DNA of 64,000 bases from Alkalihalobacillus trypoxylicola (lineage in GTDB: Bacteria; Bacillota; Bacilli; Bacillales; Bacillaceae_D). The stretch covers positions 62,001 to 126,000 of the forward strand of contig NZ_LTAO01000038.1 of the NCBI RefSeq assembly GCF_001590785.1, written 5' to 3'. Below, in pieces: positions 44,567 through 53,623 of this stretch (its first letter is position 1; the number at the start of each line of letters is the position of its first letter). Position numbers and translations under genes: made by a program. A model generated the notes under the pieces. The model searched no databases. It worked only from the letters and a program-made list of their open reading frames with translations, and was not told the origin of the DNA.

Positions 44567-45349
44567 ATGTGGACATTTAACACCGAGGATGCACGGGCCA
44601 CAATCATCATGATACATGGTGCTGGTGAACATCATGGCCGATATGAATGGTTAGCACAAAAATGGAATGAACATGGTATAGATGTAATTATGGGGGATTT
44701 GCCAGGTCAAGGGAAAACGAGAGGGAAAAGGGGACATATTAATCATTTCTCTCAATATTTAGATACGATTGATGAATGGATGGAAGAAGCGATGAATAAG
44801 CCTTATCCGATTTATTTATTCGGACACAGCATGGGTGGACTAATCGCGATTAGATATGTGATGGAAAGAAAGAAAACCCCTGTTAAAGGACTTATTCTCT
44901 CTTCACCATGTCTAGGGCTTTACAAACCTCCTTCACAAGGGAAGGAAATGATGTCAAAAGCTTTACATCGGGTAAGTCCAGGTTTAACTGTGCACTCTGG
45001 TATAAAAACAGAGCACGTCACTAGAAATGATGAAATTAGAGAGCTTTATCTAAAGGATGAACTTCGAGTGAGTAAAGTTTCAGTTAGATGGTATCGTGAA
45101 TTGAGTAAGGCGATGCATGTAGCGAATCGATATCCGGAAAAAATGCCTGATCTACCGATTATGGTATTACAAGCAGGCGATGATTTTATCGTTAATAAAT
45201 ATGATGTGAAAGATTGGTTTGATAGCTTGGATGTGAAAGAGAAGCATTATAAAGAGTGGGATGGTTTGTATCATGAAATCTTTAATGAACCAGAAAGAGA
45301 AGTAGTGTTCCGATATGCAATAGGACTAATTAATTTACTAGAGCATTAA
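44567..45349 (+). CDS. ytpA: Alpha/beta hydrolase, YtpA-type (phospho)lipase
   Basis: A 260-residue alpha/beta hydrolase of the monoacylglycerol-lipase type. The nucleophile is in LFGHSMGGLIAIRY (GHSMG), the Asp in LQAGDDFIV, and the His in GLYHEIFNEPERE. This matches B. subtilis YtpA, linked to formation of the lysophospholipid antibiotic bacilysocin. AAAGGAGAG precedes the ATG. It is followed within 90 bases by ytpB, the same pair as in B. subtilis. Confidence 0.92.
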   Translation: MWTFNTEDARATIIMIHGAGEHHGRYEWLAQKWNEHGIDVIMGDLPGQGKTRGKRGHINHFSQYLDTIDEWMEEAMNKPYPIYLFGHSMGGLIAIRYVMERKKTPVKGLILSSPCLGLYKPPSQGKEMMSKALHRVSPGLTVHSGIKTEHVTRNDEIRELYLKDELRVSKVSVRWYRELSKAMHVANRYPEKMPDLPIMVLQAGDDFIVNKYDVKDWFDSLDVKEKHYKEWDGLYHEIFNEPEREVVFRYAIGLINLLEH

Positions 45350-45434
45350 GGAATAGCTCTTTCGTCAGGGAATTGTTGTTATAACGATTTTATGATAACG
45401 TATGGAAGAGCAATTTTTGAAGGAGGCTATACTC

Positions 45435-46490
45435 TTGAAAGTCCCAACTCACCCTATCCCATTATTAATCAATATATATCGAGATGTATTGCCTACTGTA
45501 CATAGATATTATAATCAATGGAAGGAACGAGCCGAAGAGATACCAGACCCAGAACTTCGTAAACAAGCGTTAGACGCTCTTGAAAAAAAGGAATTCCATT
45601 GCGAAGGCGGCGGGGTTTTTGGGCTACTTGCCCGAGAACGGTTTGATGAACTGATTCAATTTATTATAGCTTATCAAATCATGTGTGATTATCTTGATAA
45701 TTTATGTGATCAAAGTGACTATCAAGATCCTAAAGATTTTAGGTCCTTACACAATGCCTTGCAAGCAGCGTTAACTCCGGGTGAACCATTGACTAATTAC
45801 TATCAATATCGTTTAGAGCAAGATGATGGTGGCTATCTACATGAATTAATTGAAACCTGTCAGCAAATTTTGATTTCTTTCCCATCTTTTAGAGTGGTGC
45901 AAAACAACATGCTGCTTTTAAGTGAGCTGTACAGTGATCTTCAAGTGCATAAGCATGTAAAAAGTGAAGAAAGACTTTCACGATTAAAAGAATGGTTTGT
46001 TCAATATAAAGAGGAAATTCCTACGATGACATGGTTTGAGTTTTCGGCATGTACCGGCTCAACATTAGGTATTTATTCTTTGGCTACCTATTCAACCATG
46101 GAACAACTTACGTTAGAACAAGCAAATCAGATAAAAAATGGTTATTATCCCTGGGTTCAAGGGGTTCACTTACTTTTAGATTATTTTATTGATCAAGAAG
46201 AAGATAGGGTAGATGATGAATTAAACTTTTTAACCTATTATAAAAGTGAGGAAGAGATGAAGGAGAGATTTCGCTTCTTTGTTCAAAAGGCAGAGGAATC
46301 CTTGCTAACTTTACCTGATCCGAAATTTCATCGAAATATATGGCGTGGAATGATTGCCATTTATATGTCGGATGAAAAGGTACAACGAAATAAAGAATTG
46401 AAAAAAAAATCTAAGCAATTAATAAAGCTGGGAGGGCTTCCTACTATCCTGTTTTATTTAAATGGCTGGATATATAGACGTGATAAATAA
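45435..46490 (+). CDS. ytpB: Tetraprenyl-beta-curcumene synthase-like (DUF2600)
   Basis: A 351-residue protein matching B. subtilis YtpB, a class IB terpene synthase that converts a C35 polyprenyl diphosphate into tetraprenyl-beta-curcumene, precursor of sesquarterpenes in spores. The Asp-rich DYLDNLCDQSDY near residue 90 and DYFIDQEEDRVDDEL are probable metal-diphosphate motifs. The start is TTG at 45435, with AGGAGG eight bases before it; an ATG at 45402 in frame has no ribosome site. The pairing with ytpA is conserved. Confidence 0.9.
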   Translation: MKVPTHPIPLLINIYRDVLPTVHRYYNQWKERAEEIPDPELRKQALDALEKKEFHCEGGGVFGLLARERFDELIQFIIAYQIMCDYLDNLCDQSDYQDPKDFRSLHNALQAALTPGEPLTNYYQYRLEQDDGGYLHELIETCQQILISFPSFRVVQNNMLLLSELYSDLQVHKHVKSEERLSRLKEWFVQYKEEIPTMTWFEFSACTGSTLGIYSLATYSTMEQLTLEQANQIKNGYYPWVQGVHLLLDYFIDQEEDRVDDELNFLTYYKSEEEMKERFRFFVQKAEESLLTLPDPKFHRNIWRGMIAIYMSDEKVQRNKELKKKSKQLIKLGGLPTILFYLNGWIYRRDK

Positions 46491-46493
46491 AAA

Positions 46494-46709
46494 GAGACTG
46501 TGACAATACTCACTCACGAAAGAATGATTCCACACCTGATAGGTGACTAGCTGTTCGCTCGCTTACGTATTCCATAGGGAATCTGCCTGTTCAAAAAAAC
46601 CCTCCTTTTTTCGAGAAGGAGGGTTCGTTGTTTGTTATTGATGTTTGTATCCATTACACACATCGTTTCTCTAATGTAATGATTTTAAAACAGTTTTTGT
46701 CCCAGTCCC
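46494..46709. mobile_element. MITE-like segment with IS1182-like ends
   Basis: GAGACTGTGACAATAC at 46494-46509 is the inverted counterpart of GTTTTTGTCCCAGTCCC at 46693-46709 (about 13 of 16 agree). Both resemble the end of the IS1182-type element at 55.4 kb (GGGGCTGGGACAAAAC). Between them lie 180 bases without a gene, including a terminator module that recurs at 36.1 kb. No transposase is encoded. Confidence 0.55.
46593..46625 (-). terminator. Terminator after ytiB, in repeat module copy 2
   Basis: Read on the minus strand, AACCCTCCTT and AAGGAGGGTT form a stem followed by seven T. The surrounding 70 bases (46604-46672) are the reverse of the module at 36102-36175. Confidence 0.85.
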
Positions 46710-46716
46710 TTCTGAA

Positions 46717-47283
46717 TCACTTGCTATATCCATCAACTAATAAGTCGAGCTCACCCGTTTCAGGATGAATGACTAAGCCATGAACTGGAACATCATTAGG
46801 TAGTAAAGGGTGATTTTTAACCATTTTTACGCTATGTAAAACATTGTCCTCTACATTTGCAAAACCAGATAGGAATTTTTTTACATCAACGCCACTATAT
46901 TCAAGTGAATCTATTGTATTGACATCTACTCCTCTTGATTTAAGCTTTTCAATCACACCATTGGGCTCTAATCCCGTCATACCACAGCCATGATGGCCGA
47001 CAATAAGCACTTCTTCTGCTTTTAATTCAATTAAGGCAACTAAGATGCTTCGCATAATAGAACCGAATGGATGTGAAATAACAGCTCCCGCATTGCGAAT
47101 AATTTTGGCGTCACCATTTTTCAAATCCATAGAACGATGCAATAACTCAACTAATCTAGTATCCATACATGTTAAAATGACTAATTTTTTTTGTGGAAAC
47201 TTGGTCGTTTGATATTGCTCATATTCTTTATCTTCGACAAATGTTTTATTATACGTAAGAATTTTATCTAAAATGGTTGTCAT
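46717..47283 (-). CDS. ytiB: Beta-carbonic anhydrase
   Basis: A 188-residue beta-class carbonic anhydrase. The zinc and catalytic dyad motif is LTCMDTRLVEL (Cys-x-Asp-x-Arg), and the second zinc motif is VGHHGCGMTG (His-x-x-Cys). Length and composition match B. subtilis YtiB. It interconverts carbon dioxide and bicarbonate in the cytoplasm. Start 47283 has AGAGGTG upstream. A terminator in a repeat module follows on the same strand. Confidence 0.92.
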   Translation of the reverse strand: MTTILDKILTYNKTFVEDKEYEQYQTTKFPQKKLVILTCMDTRLVELLHRSMDLKNGDAKIIRNAGAVISHPFGSIMRSILVALIELKAEEVLIVGHHGCGMTGLEPNGVIEKLKSRGVDVNTIDSLEYSGVDVKKFLSGFANVEDNVLHSVKMVKNHPLLPNDVPVHGLVIHPETGELDLLVDGYSK

Positions 47284-47355
47284 TTTGAGCACCTCTTCTG
47301 TGGAGTTTTTTTAATTATTCTATCTAAACATTTAAATATGTCAAGACAAAGATTC

Positions 47356-47928
47356 TTATCTTTTTTCGATAGCGATAATAAAAGGAGGATTATTTTCTTG
47401 ATTGATGAAACCGTATTGAAGGACATGAAATGTTTCTTGTTCAAGTGTTTGAACAAACGGAAGAATTCGGTCCCGCTCTTTTTTTCCTTCTTCATGCCCG
47501 TGATAAATGACTAAAATAATAAATGCATTCTTAGGTAAATGATCTAATAAGGATGTAATGGCTTCTATCGTTGTAACTGACTGTGTGACGACAGATTTGT
47601 CACCACCAGGGAGATAGCCAAGGTTAAAAACAGCTGCTTTAATCTTTTTCCAATCATCTTTCTGAATGATAGAAGTTAAATCACTATGACTGTGTTGAAA
47701 AAGAGAAACTCTTTTTCTATAACCAGACTTGAGAAGTCTTTCTTCTGTTGCCTCAACAGCTTGCTTTTGAATATCTAGACTAAATACATGACCTTTATCG
47801 CCAACAAGCTTTGCCAAAGTAAGAGTGTCATGTCCATTTCCAGCTGTACAATCGATAGCATAATCACCCTCATTTAAGGCTTGATCCATTAAAAAGCGTG
47901 AGAAGGGAAGGATACCTAAAAGTTTCAT
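47356..47928 (-). CDS. mnmM: SAM-dependent methyltransferase MnmM/YtqB
   Basis: A 190-residue Rossmann methyltransferase. The SAM-binding motif is AIDCTAGNGHDTLTLA near residues 28-43, and FNLGYLPGGDKSV is the hallmark motif IV region of the YtqB family. B. subtilis YtqB was identified as MnmM, which performs the last methylation of mnm5s2U34 in tRNA. Start 47928 is preferred because AAAGGAGGG is eight bases upstream; the ATG at 47934 is too close. It follows ytqA with almost no gap, as in B. subtilis. Confidence 0.9.
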   Translation of the reverse strand: MKLLGILPFSRFLMDQALNEGDYAIDCTAGNGHDTLTLAKLVGDKGHVFSLDIQKQAVEATEERLLKSGYRKRVSLFQHSHSDLTSIIQKDDWKKIKAAVFNLGYLPGGDKSVVTQSVTTIEAITSLLDHLPKNAFIILVIYHGHEEGKKERDRILPFVQTLEQETFHVLQYGFINQENNPPFIIAIEKR

Positions 47929-47930
47929 GC

Positions 47931-48887
47931 TCATATCCCTCCTTTGTAGAATTTGCCTTGCCAGCTATTTCGATTTTTTAATTCTGCTTCTATACGGTTT
48001 AATACGGACCATTTTCCCATGCTCCACATTGGACCTATCATTAAATCTCCAGGACCATCCCCTGTTAGTCGATGAATCATCATATGAGGTGGTAGAATTT
48101 CTAGCTGATCGACGACAAGGTTTACATAATCATCCATTTCCATTAACTCTAAAAGTCCCTTTTCATATTGTTTGGCAAGAGGAGTTTTCTTTAGGACATG
48201 AAGAAGGTGAATTTTAATTCCTTGAACATCTAGCTTGGCTACTTCTTTGGCTGTTTCTAGCATCATTTCTGGTGTTTCTAATGGTAGGCCATTGATAATA
48301 TGTGAACACACAGCAATTCCATGCTTCCGCAGTTTTTCTACTCCTTCTTTATAGCAAGAATAGTCATGAGCGCGATTAATGAATTGAGCGGTTTTTTCGT
48401 GAACCGTTTGGAGTCCAAGCTCTACCCATAAATAGGTCCGTTTATTTAGTTCAGCTAAATATTCCACCACATCCTCAGGCAAACAATCGGGACGAGTGGC
48501 AATCGATAAACCTACAACATCCTCTTGTTCAAGAATCGGCTCATATAGTCTTTTCAACGTTTCAACGGGTGCATAGGTATTAGTATAAGCTTGAAAATAA
48601 CCGATGTATTTTCCTTCTTTCCACTTGCGGTGCATTCTGTTTTTAATCGTATGGAATTGTGTAATAAGGTCATCTTCACGGTTTCCTGCAAAATCACCAG
48701 AACCTCGTTCGCTACAAAAGGTACAGCCACCATAGGCCACTTTTCCATCTCTATTCGGACAGTCGAAGCCCGCATCTAAAGGAATTTTAAATACTTTTGT
48801 ACCGAATTCATTTTTTAAATGCTGATTCCAAGTGTAGTATCTCTTCTCTCCAAAAAAGGTTGGTTTATTCATATCTTCTATTTTCAT
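47931..48887 (-). CDS. ytqA: Radical SAM protein YtqA (TIGR01212-type)
   Basis: A 318-residue radical SAM protein. The iron-sulfur and substrate motif is FDCPNRDGKVAYGGCTFCSE (20 residues), where the Cys spacing differs from simple CxxxCxxC and is typical of this family. The conserved SIATRPDCLPEDVVEYL and GLQTVHEKTAQFINRAHDY-type segments (quoted in part) are present. Family function is unestablished; pairing with MnmM suggests tRNA modification. AAGGATGAG precedes the ATG. The stop codon lies within the start region of mnmM. Confidence 0.9.
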   Translation of the reverse strand: MKIEDMNKPTFFGEKRYYTWNQHLKNEFGTKVFKIPLDAGFDCPNRDGKVAYGGCTFCSERGSGDFAGNREDDLITQFHTIKNRMHRKWKEGKYIGYFQAYTNTYAPVETLKRLYEPILEQEDVVGLSIATRPDCLPEDVVEYLAELNKRTYLWVELGLQTVHEKTAQFINRAHDYSCYKEGVEKLRKHGIAVCSHIINGLPLETPEMMLETAKEVAKLDVQGIKIHLLHVLKKTPLAKQYEKGLLELMEMDDYVNLVVDQLEILPPHMMIHRLTGDGPGDLMIGPMWSMGKWSVLNRIEAELKNRNSWQGKFYKGGI

Positions 48888-49076
48888 TTTTTCTCATCCT
48901 TTTAATACTTTAAGCTTTCTCTATTTTATCATGGCAGATTAAAGAAACCAAAAAACAATCACTCTTTCGACAATGGAAAAATAGTAGCAATCAAGTTTAA
49001 ATATAGTTGTATTTTATAGTGGCATCTAGTATATTAACTTAGGGAATCGAAATATATGTGATAGGGAGATAACATA

Positions 49077-50291
49077 ATGCCTAAATCACTTTGGTATTTA
49101 CTCGTAGCTCTAACGATACAAATTACAGGGGCTTCTTTTTTATGGCCACTGAATTCATTAATTATTCATCAGGAATTAGGTAAATCACTAACGGTAGCAG
49201 GCTTTATTTTATTTTTACATTCTGGAACGGGTGTAATTGGTAATATACTTGGCGGTCGATTTTATGATCGAATAGGAGCTTACCGCACCATTTTGGGTGG
49301 ATTATCAATTGCCGTAGTAGCAACCTTTATCTTAGCCAACAGCTATCACTCGATAATTGGCTATACTCTTTGTTTAATGGGAATAGGATTAGGTTCAGGT
49401 ATTGTGTTTCCGGCTATGTATGCTCTTGCTGGTAGTGTATGGCCTGAGGGTGGAAGAAAACCGTTTAATAACATGTATGTAGCCCAAAATTTAGGTGTTG
49501 CCTTAGGCACGGCTTGTATTGGATTAATCGCAACATTACCACTCTATGCTGTTTTTTATGCAAATGCGCTCATGTATACGGTTGTTATCATATTTGTAGC
49601 GATTACGTTTAGAAAGCTTTCCGTAAAAAATGAAGCCGTTTCACCTGTCGGATTAACAGAAGTTCCATTGAAAGCTAAAAATAAGCCTACCATTCTAGCG
49701 CTTACATTAGTATTAGTTAGTTTCTTTATATGCTGGTTAGCTTATACCCAATGGCAAGCAAATGTGTCTGTTCATACACAAAATATCGGATTAAGCTTAA
49801 GAGACTATAGTTTATTTTGGACTGTAAATGGTCTCCTTATTGTCTTAGCACAACCAATACTGTCTATTTTTATAAAAAAATGGGTAAACTCATTAAAAAG
49901 ACAAATGTTTGTTGGAATCCTATTGTTTTTTGTTTCCTATGCTATCCTAGCTCATGTTGAATTCTTTTCCGGTTTTATGGTTGCGATGATTATATTAACG
50001 ATTGGTGAGATGTTTTTCTGGCCAGTTGTTCCTACGATTGCTCACCAACTAGCACCAAAAGGAAAAGAAGGAGCCTATCAAGGGATTGTGAACAGTGTAT
50101 CAACTAGTGGAAAAATGATTGGTCCATTAATTGGCGGATTGTTAGTAGATCTTTATTCATTTCAAATCATGATTTATGTATTATTAGTTTTTATTATAAT
50201 TGCACAAGTAACGGCTATGCTGTATGATAAGCCATTGCGAAAGGCAAAAAATAACGAAGAGTTAAATAAAAAATCAATGAAAGGTGCTTGA
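49077..50291 (+). CDS. yttB: MFS transporter (YttB-like)
   Basis: A 404-residue major facilitator protein with about twelve helices. Loop 2-3 has GGRFYDRIGAYRTILGG, the usual MFS motif A. The position just before leuS matches B. subtilis YttB, an uncharacterised exporter. The N-terminus SLWYLLVALTIQITGASFLW is its first helix. TAGGGAGAT stands before the ATG. The substrate is unknown. Confidence 0.85.
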   Translation: MPKSLWYLLVALTIQITGASFLWPLNSLIIHQELGKSLTVAGFILFLHSGTGVIGNILGGRFYDRIGAYRTILGGLSIAVVATFILANSYHSIIGYTLCLMGIGLGSGIVFPAMYALAGSVWPEGGRKPFNNMYVAQNLGVALGTACIGLIATLPLYAVFYANALMYTVVIIFVAITFRKLSVKNEAVSPVGLTEVPLKAKNKPTILALTLVLVSFFICWLAYTQWQANVSVHTQNIGLSLRDYSLFWTVNGLLIVLAQPILSIFIKKWVNSLKRQMFVGILLFFVSYAILAHVEFFSGFMVAMIILTIGEMFFWPVVPTIAHQLAPKGKEGAYQGIVNSVSTSGKMIGPLIGGLLVDLYSFQIMIYVLLVFIIIAQVTAMLYDKPLRKAKNNEELNKKSMKGA

Positions 50292-50324
50292 CAGAGCCCC
50301 TTTCTATTCATACAATACAAATAA

Positions 50325-50589
50325 TACGAAAAGAAGGCATTGAAGAAGGTCTAGTAGCTAATTATATGGAAAAACTAGAGAGCTGACGGTTGGTGCAAGT
50401 CAGTCAAAAAGATTAGTGAACTCCCCTTCCAGTCTTAAGAGTGAACGCTCGTTCAAGTAACTCTTAACGGGTCACGGCCGTTATCCGTTTTAAGCGAACA
50501 AGTAGTAAACTTGTTAATTTGGGTGGTACCGCGGGAAATATATCAACTCTCGTCCCTTGACTGTATAGTCTTTGGGATGGGAGTTTTTT
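50325..50589 (+). promoter_or_regulatory. Leucine T-box riboswitch
   Basis: The T-box sequence TGGGTGGTACCGCGG lies at 50520-50534. A long Stem I is formed upstream, with the likely specifier CTC (leucine) at 50421-50423 in AGTGAACTCC. The terminator AACTCTCGTCCC/GGGATGGGAGTT and T-run (50545-50589) complete it. Uncharged leucine tRNA would bind and allow transcription of leuS. Confidence 0.95.
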
Positions 50590-50693
50590 ATTATGTCTTT
50601 CCATCATAACGGTATTTAATAGACTTCCAAACAGGTAAAACACACTAATTTCAACATGAAATGAATGGTTTTGATAAGAAGGAGGAATTGTGA

Positions 50694-53117
50694 ATGTCTT
50701 TTTCACATAAGGAAATCGAAAAGAAATGGCAACAATTTTGGGAAGAGAATCGTACTTTTCAGACAACTGAGGATCAAGAAAAGGAAAAATTCTATGCATT
50801 AGATATGTTTCCCTTTCCATCTGGAGCAGGTCTTCATGTTGGGCATCCAGAGGGATACACAGCAACCGATATTCTAGCTAGATTTAAAAGAATGCAGGGT
50901 TTTAATGTATTACATCCAATGGGTTGGGATGCTTTTGGATTACCTGCAGAGCAATATGCATTAGATACTGGAAATGATCCAGCAGAATTTACAAAGAAAA
51001 ATATTGATACTTTCAGACGACAAATCAAATCATTAGGTTTCTCCTATGACTGGGATCGCGAAGTTGCCACTACAGATGCGGACTATTATAAGTGGACTCA
51101 GTGGATTTTTCTAAAGCTTTACGAAAATGATTTAGCTTATCTTGATGAGGTAGCGGTCAATTGGTGTCCAGCACTTGGTACCGTTCTAGCAAATGAAGAG
51201 GTCATTGATGGAAAGAGTGAACGAGGTGGACACCCAGTAATTAGGCGCCCTATGAAACAATGGATGCTGAAGATTACGGCTTATGCGGATCGTTTAATAG
51301 ATGATTTAGAAGATTTAGATTGGCCAGAAAGTATAAAGGATATGCAAAGAAATTGGATAGGTCGCTCTGAAGGAGCAGAGGTGACCTTTCAAATAGATGG
51401 ATACGAAAAACAGGTTACAGTCTTTACAACGAGACCAGATACCCTTTTTGGTGCTACTTATATGGTTCTAGCCCCGGAACATCCTTATGTCGATCAAATA
51501 ACGACCGATGAATATCAAAAATCTGTAGCTTTATATAAAGAGCAAGTGGCTGCTAAAAGTGATTTAGAAAGAACAGAACTTTCGAAGGATAAAACAGGAG
51601 TTTTCACTGGAGCTTATGCAATTAACCCCGCAAATGGAGAAAAAATCCCTGTTTGGATTGCTGATTATGTATTAGCAAGCTATGGAACGGGTGCTATTAT
51701 GGCTGTTCCAGCTCATGATGAAAGAGACTATGAGTTTGCTAAAAAGTTCGACCTGTCTATTCAGGAAGTTGTGGCTGGTGGAGATGTATCTAAAGAAGCT
51801 TATATAGGAGATGGACCGCATGTTCATTCTGGTTTCTTAAATGATCTATATAAAGAAGAAGCCATTACAAAGATGATTGATTGGTTAGAGGAGAAAGAAC
51901 TGGGGACGAAAAAGGTCACTTATCGTCTTCGTGATTGGTTATTTAGCCGCCAAAGGTACTGGGGAGAGCCGATTCCAATCATACATTGGCAAGATGGCAC
52001 GATGACAGCATTAAAAGAAGAGGAATTACCATTAACGTTACCTTTTATGTCTGAAATCCGGCCTTCTGATACGGGAGAATCACCTCTTGCTAACAATAAA
52101 GAATGGTTAGAGGTCGTTGACCCAGAAACAGGGATGAAAGGACGGCGCGAAACGAATACAATGCCAAACTGGGCAGGTAGCTGCTGGTATTATTTAAGGT
52201 ATATTGACCCTAAAAATGACCAAATGCTTGCCGATCCAGAAAAGCTAAAACAATGGTTACCAGTTGATATTTATATCGGTGGGCAAGAGCACGCGGTATT
52301 ACATTTATTATATGCACGCTTTTGGCACAAATTTTTATATGATATAGGAGTGGTTCCAACGAAAGAGCCGTTCCAAAAATTGTATAATCAAGGTATGATA
52401 TTAGGCGAAAACAATGAAAAGATGAGTAAATCCAAAGGAAACGTAGTAAATCCTGATGAAGTAGTGGAAAGCCATGGGGCAGATACTCTTCGATTATATG
52501 AAATGTTTATGGGACCTTTGGATGCTTCGATCGCTTGGTCAACTAATGGATTAGATGGCTCTAGAAGATTTTTAGATAGGATTTGGCGTTTACTTATTAA
52601 TGAACAAACCAATGAACTAAGTGATGTTGTTCAAGATTGTATTAGTAACGATGATTTTACTCGCGTTTATCATCAAACCGTTAAAAAAGTAAGTGATGAT
52701 CTTGAGGGACTAAGATTTAACGTCGCGATTTCACAATTGATGGTCTTTACAAATGAGGCTTACAAGCAAGATAAACTTCCAAAAGAAATAATCGAAGGCT
52801 TCGTTAAATTATTAGCTCCAATCGTTCCACATTTAGCAGAAGAATTGTGGCATAAGCTAGGTCATGAAGATAGTATTTCATATGTATCTTGGCCTCATTA
52901 TGATGAAAAATGGCTAGTGGAAAACGAAGTAGAAGTCGTTGTTCAATTAAATGGAAAAGTAAAAGCAAAGCTAGTCATACCCGCGGATGCAAATAGAGAG
53001 CAAATGCAAGAACTAGCGTTAGCAGATGAGAAAGTCCAAGACGCTTTAGACGGTAAATCGGTCAAAAAAATCATTGCCGTACCAGGGAAATTAATTAATA
53101 TCGTGGTAGGAGCTTAA
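50694..53117 (+). CDS. leuS: Leucyl-tRNA synthetase
   Basis: An 807-residue class I synthetase of usual Bacillus length. The HIGH-type motif is HVGH at residues 48-51, the KMSKS motif is at 576-580 (EKMSKSKGN), and the editing domain includes [19 protein letters not shown] in the expected place. AAGGAGGAAT precedes the ATG. It charges tRNA-Leu, and its expression is under the upstream T-box. Downstream, after a weak terminator, begins the tandem-repeat and IS region. Confidence 0.98.
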   Translation: MSFSHKEIEKKWQQFWEENRTFQTTEDQEKEKFYALDMFPFPSGAGLHVGHPEGYTATDILARFKRMQGFNVLHPMGWDAFGLPAEQYALDTGNDPAEFTKKNIDTFRRQIKSLGFSYDWDREVATTDADYYKWTQWIFLKLYENDLAYLDEVAVNWCPALGTVLANEEVIDGKSERGGHPVIRRPMKQWMLKITAYADRLIDDLEDLDWPESIKDMQRNWIGRSEGAEVTFQIDGYEKQVTVFTTRPDTLFGATYMVLAPEHPYVDQITTDEYQKSVALYKEQVAAKSDLERTELSKDKTGVFTGAYAINPANGEKIPVWIADYVLASYGTGAIMAVPAHDERDYEFAKKFDLSIQEVVAGGDVSKEAYIGDGPHVHSGFLNDLYKEEAITKMIDWLEEKELGTKKVTYRLRDWLFSRQRYWGEPIPIIHWQDGTMTALKEEELPLTLPFMSEIRPSDTGESPLANNKEWLEVVDPETGMKGRRETNTMPNWAGSCWYYLRYIDPKNDQMLADPEKLKQWLPVDIYIGGQEHAVLHLLYARFWHKFLYDIGVVPTKEPFQKLYNQGMILGENNEKMSKSKGNVVNPDEVVESHGADTLRLYEMFMGPLDASIAWSTNGLDGSRRFLDRIWRLLINEQTNELSDVVQDCISNDDFTRVYHQTVKKVSDDLEGLRFNVAISQLMVFTNEAYKQDKLPKEIIEGFVKLLAPIVPHLAEELWHKLGHEDSISYVSWPHYDEKWLVENEVEVVVQLNGKVKAKLVIPADANREQMQELALADEKVQDALDGKSVKKIIAVPGKLINIVVGA

Positions 53118-53119
53118 TA

Positions 53120-53175
53120 CAAAGGGTTTGCCCCTATAGTCGAGGAATTGACTTGCAGGGTGCAGCCCTTTTTTT
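53120..53175 (+). terminator. Probable terminator after leuS
   Basis: AAAGGGTTTGCCCC and GGGTGCAGCCCTTT form an imperfect stem followed by seven T. Confidence 0.6.
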
Positions 53176-53243
53176 GCTTTATAAAAAAGGCTAAAGGAGT
53201 TTGATTGCTGGACTTTTAAAAGAAAGACAACTGAATTAAAAAA

Positions 53244-53623
53244 GGTCAAAAGGAGAAGCGCTATTCACCCGAAAAAGGCGGTGGACCAAGAAACTGGTCA
53301 AAAGGAAGCTGTCATTTAGACTGAAATGACAGCCACAGCTAAGAAAAGCGGTCAAAAGGAAGCTGTCATTTAGACTGAAATGACAGCCACAGCATTAAAA
53401 AGGTCAAAAGGAGGAGCACTATTCACCCGAAAAGCGAGCGCAACCAGGAAAGCGGTCAAAAGGGAGCCGTCTATTCACCCGCAAAAGGTGGAGGAACAGG
53501 AAAGTGGTCGAAAGGAAGTCGTCTATTCACCCGAAAAAGGTGGAGGAACAGGAAAAGAGTCAAAAGGAAAAGCTCTATTCACCCGAAACAGCGCCTGAAC
53601 AAGGAAAGCGGTCGAAAAGGAAA
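53244..53623 (+). repeat. 52-bp tandem repeat array, left part
   Basis: Units begin with GGTC or AGTC at 53244, 53296, 53350, 53402, 53454, 53506, 53558 and 53610; spacing is 52 bp except one of 54. Two types alternate: type A with CTATTCACCCGAAAA, and type B (53296, 53350) with CTGTCATTTAGACTGAAATG, which can form a hairpin CTGTCATTT/AAATGACAG. Because 52 is not divisible by three, no reading frame is maintained and it is not coding. The IS element begins within the last unit. Confidence 0.85.
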
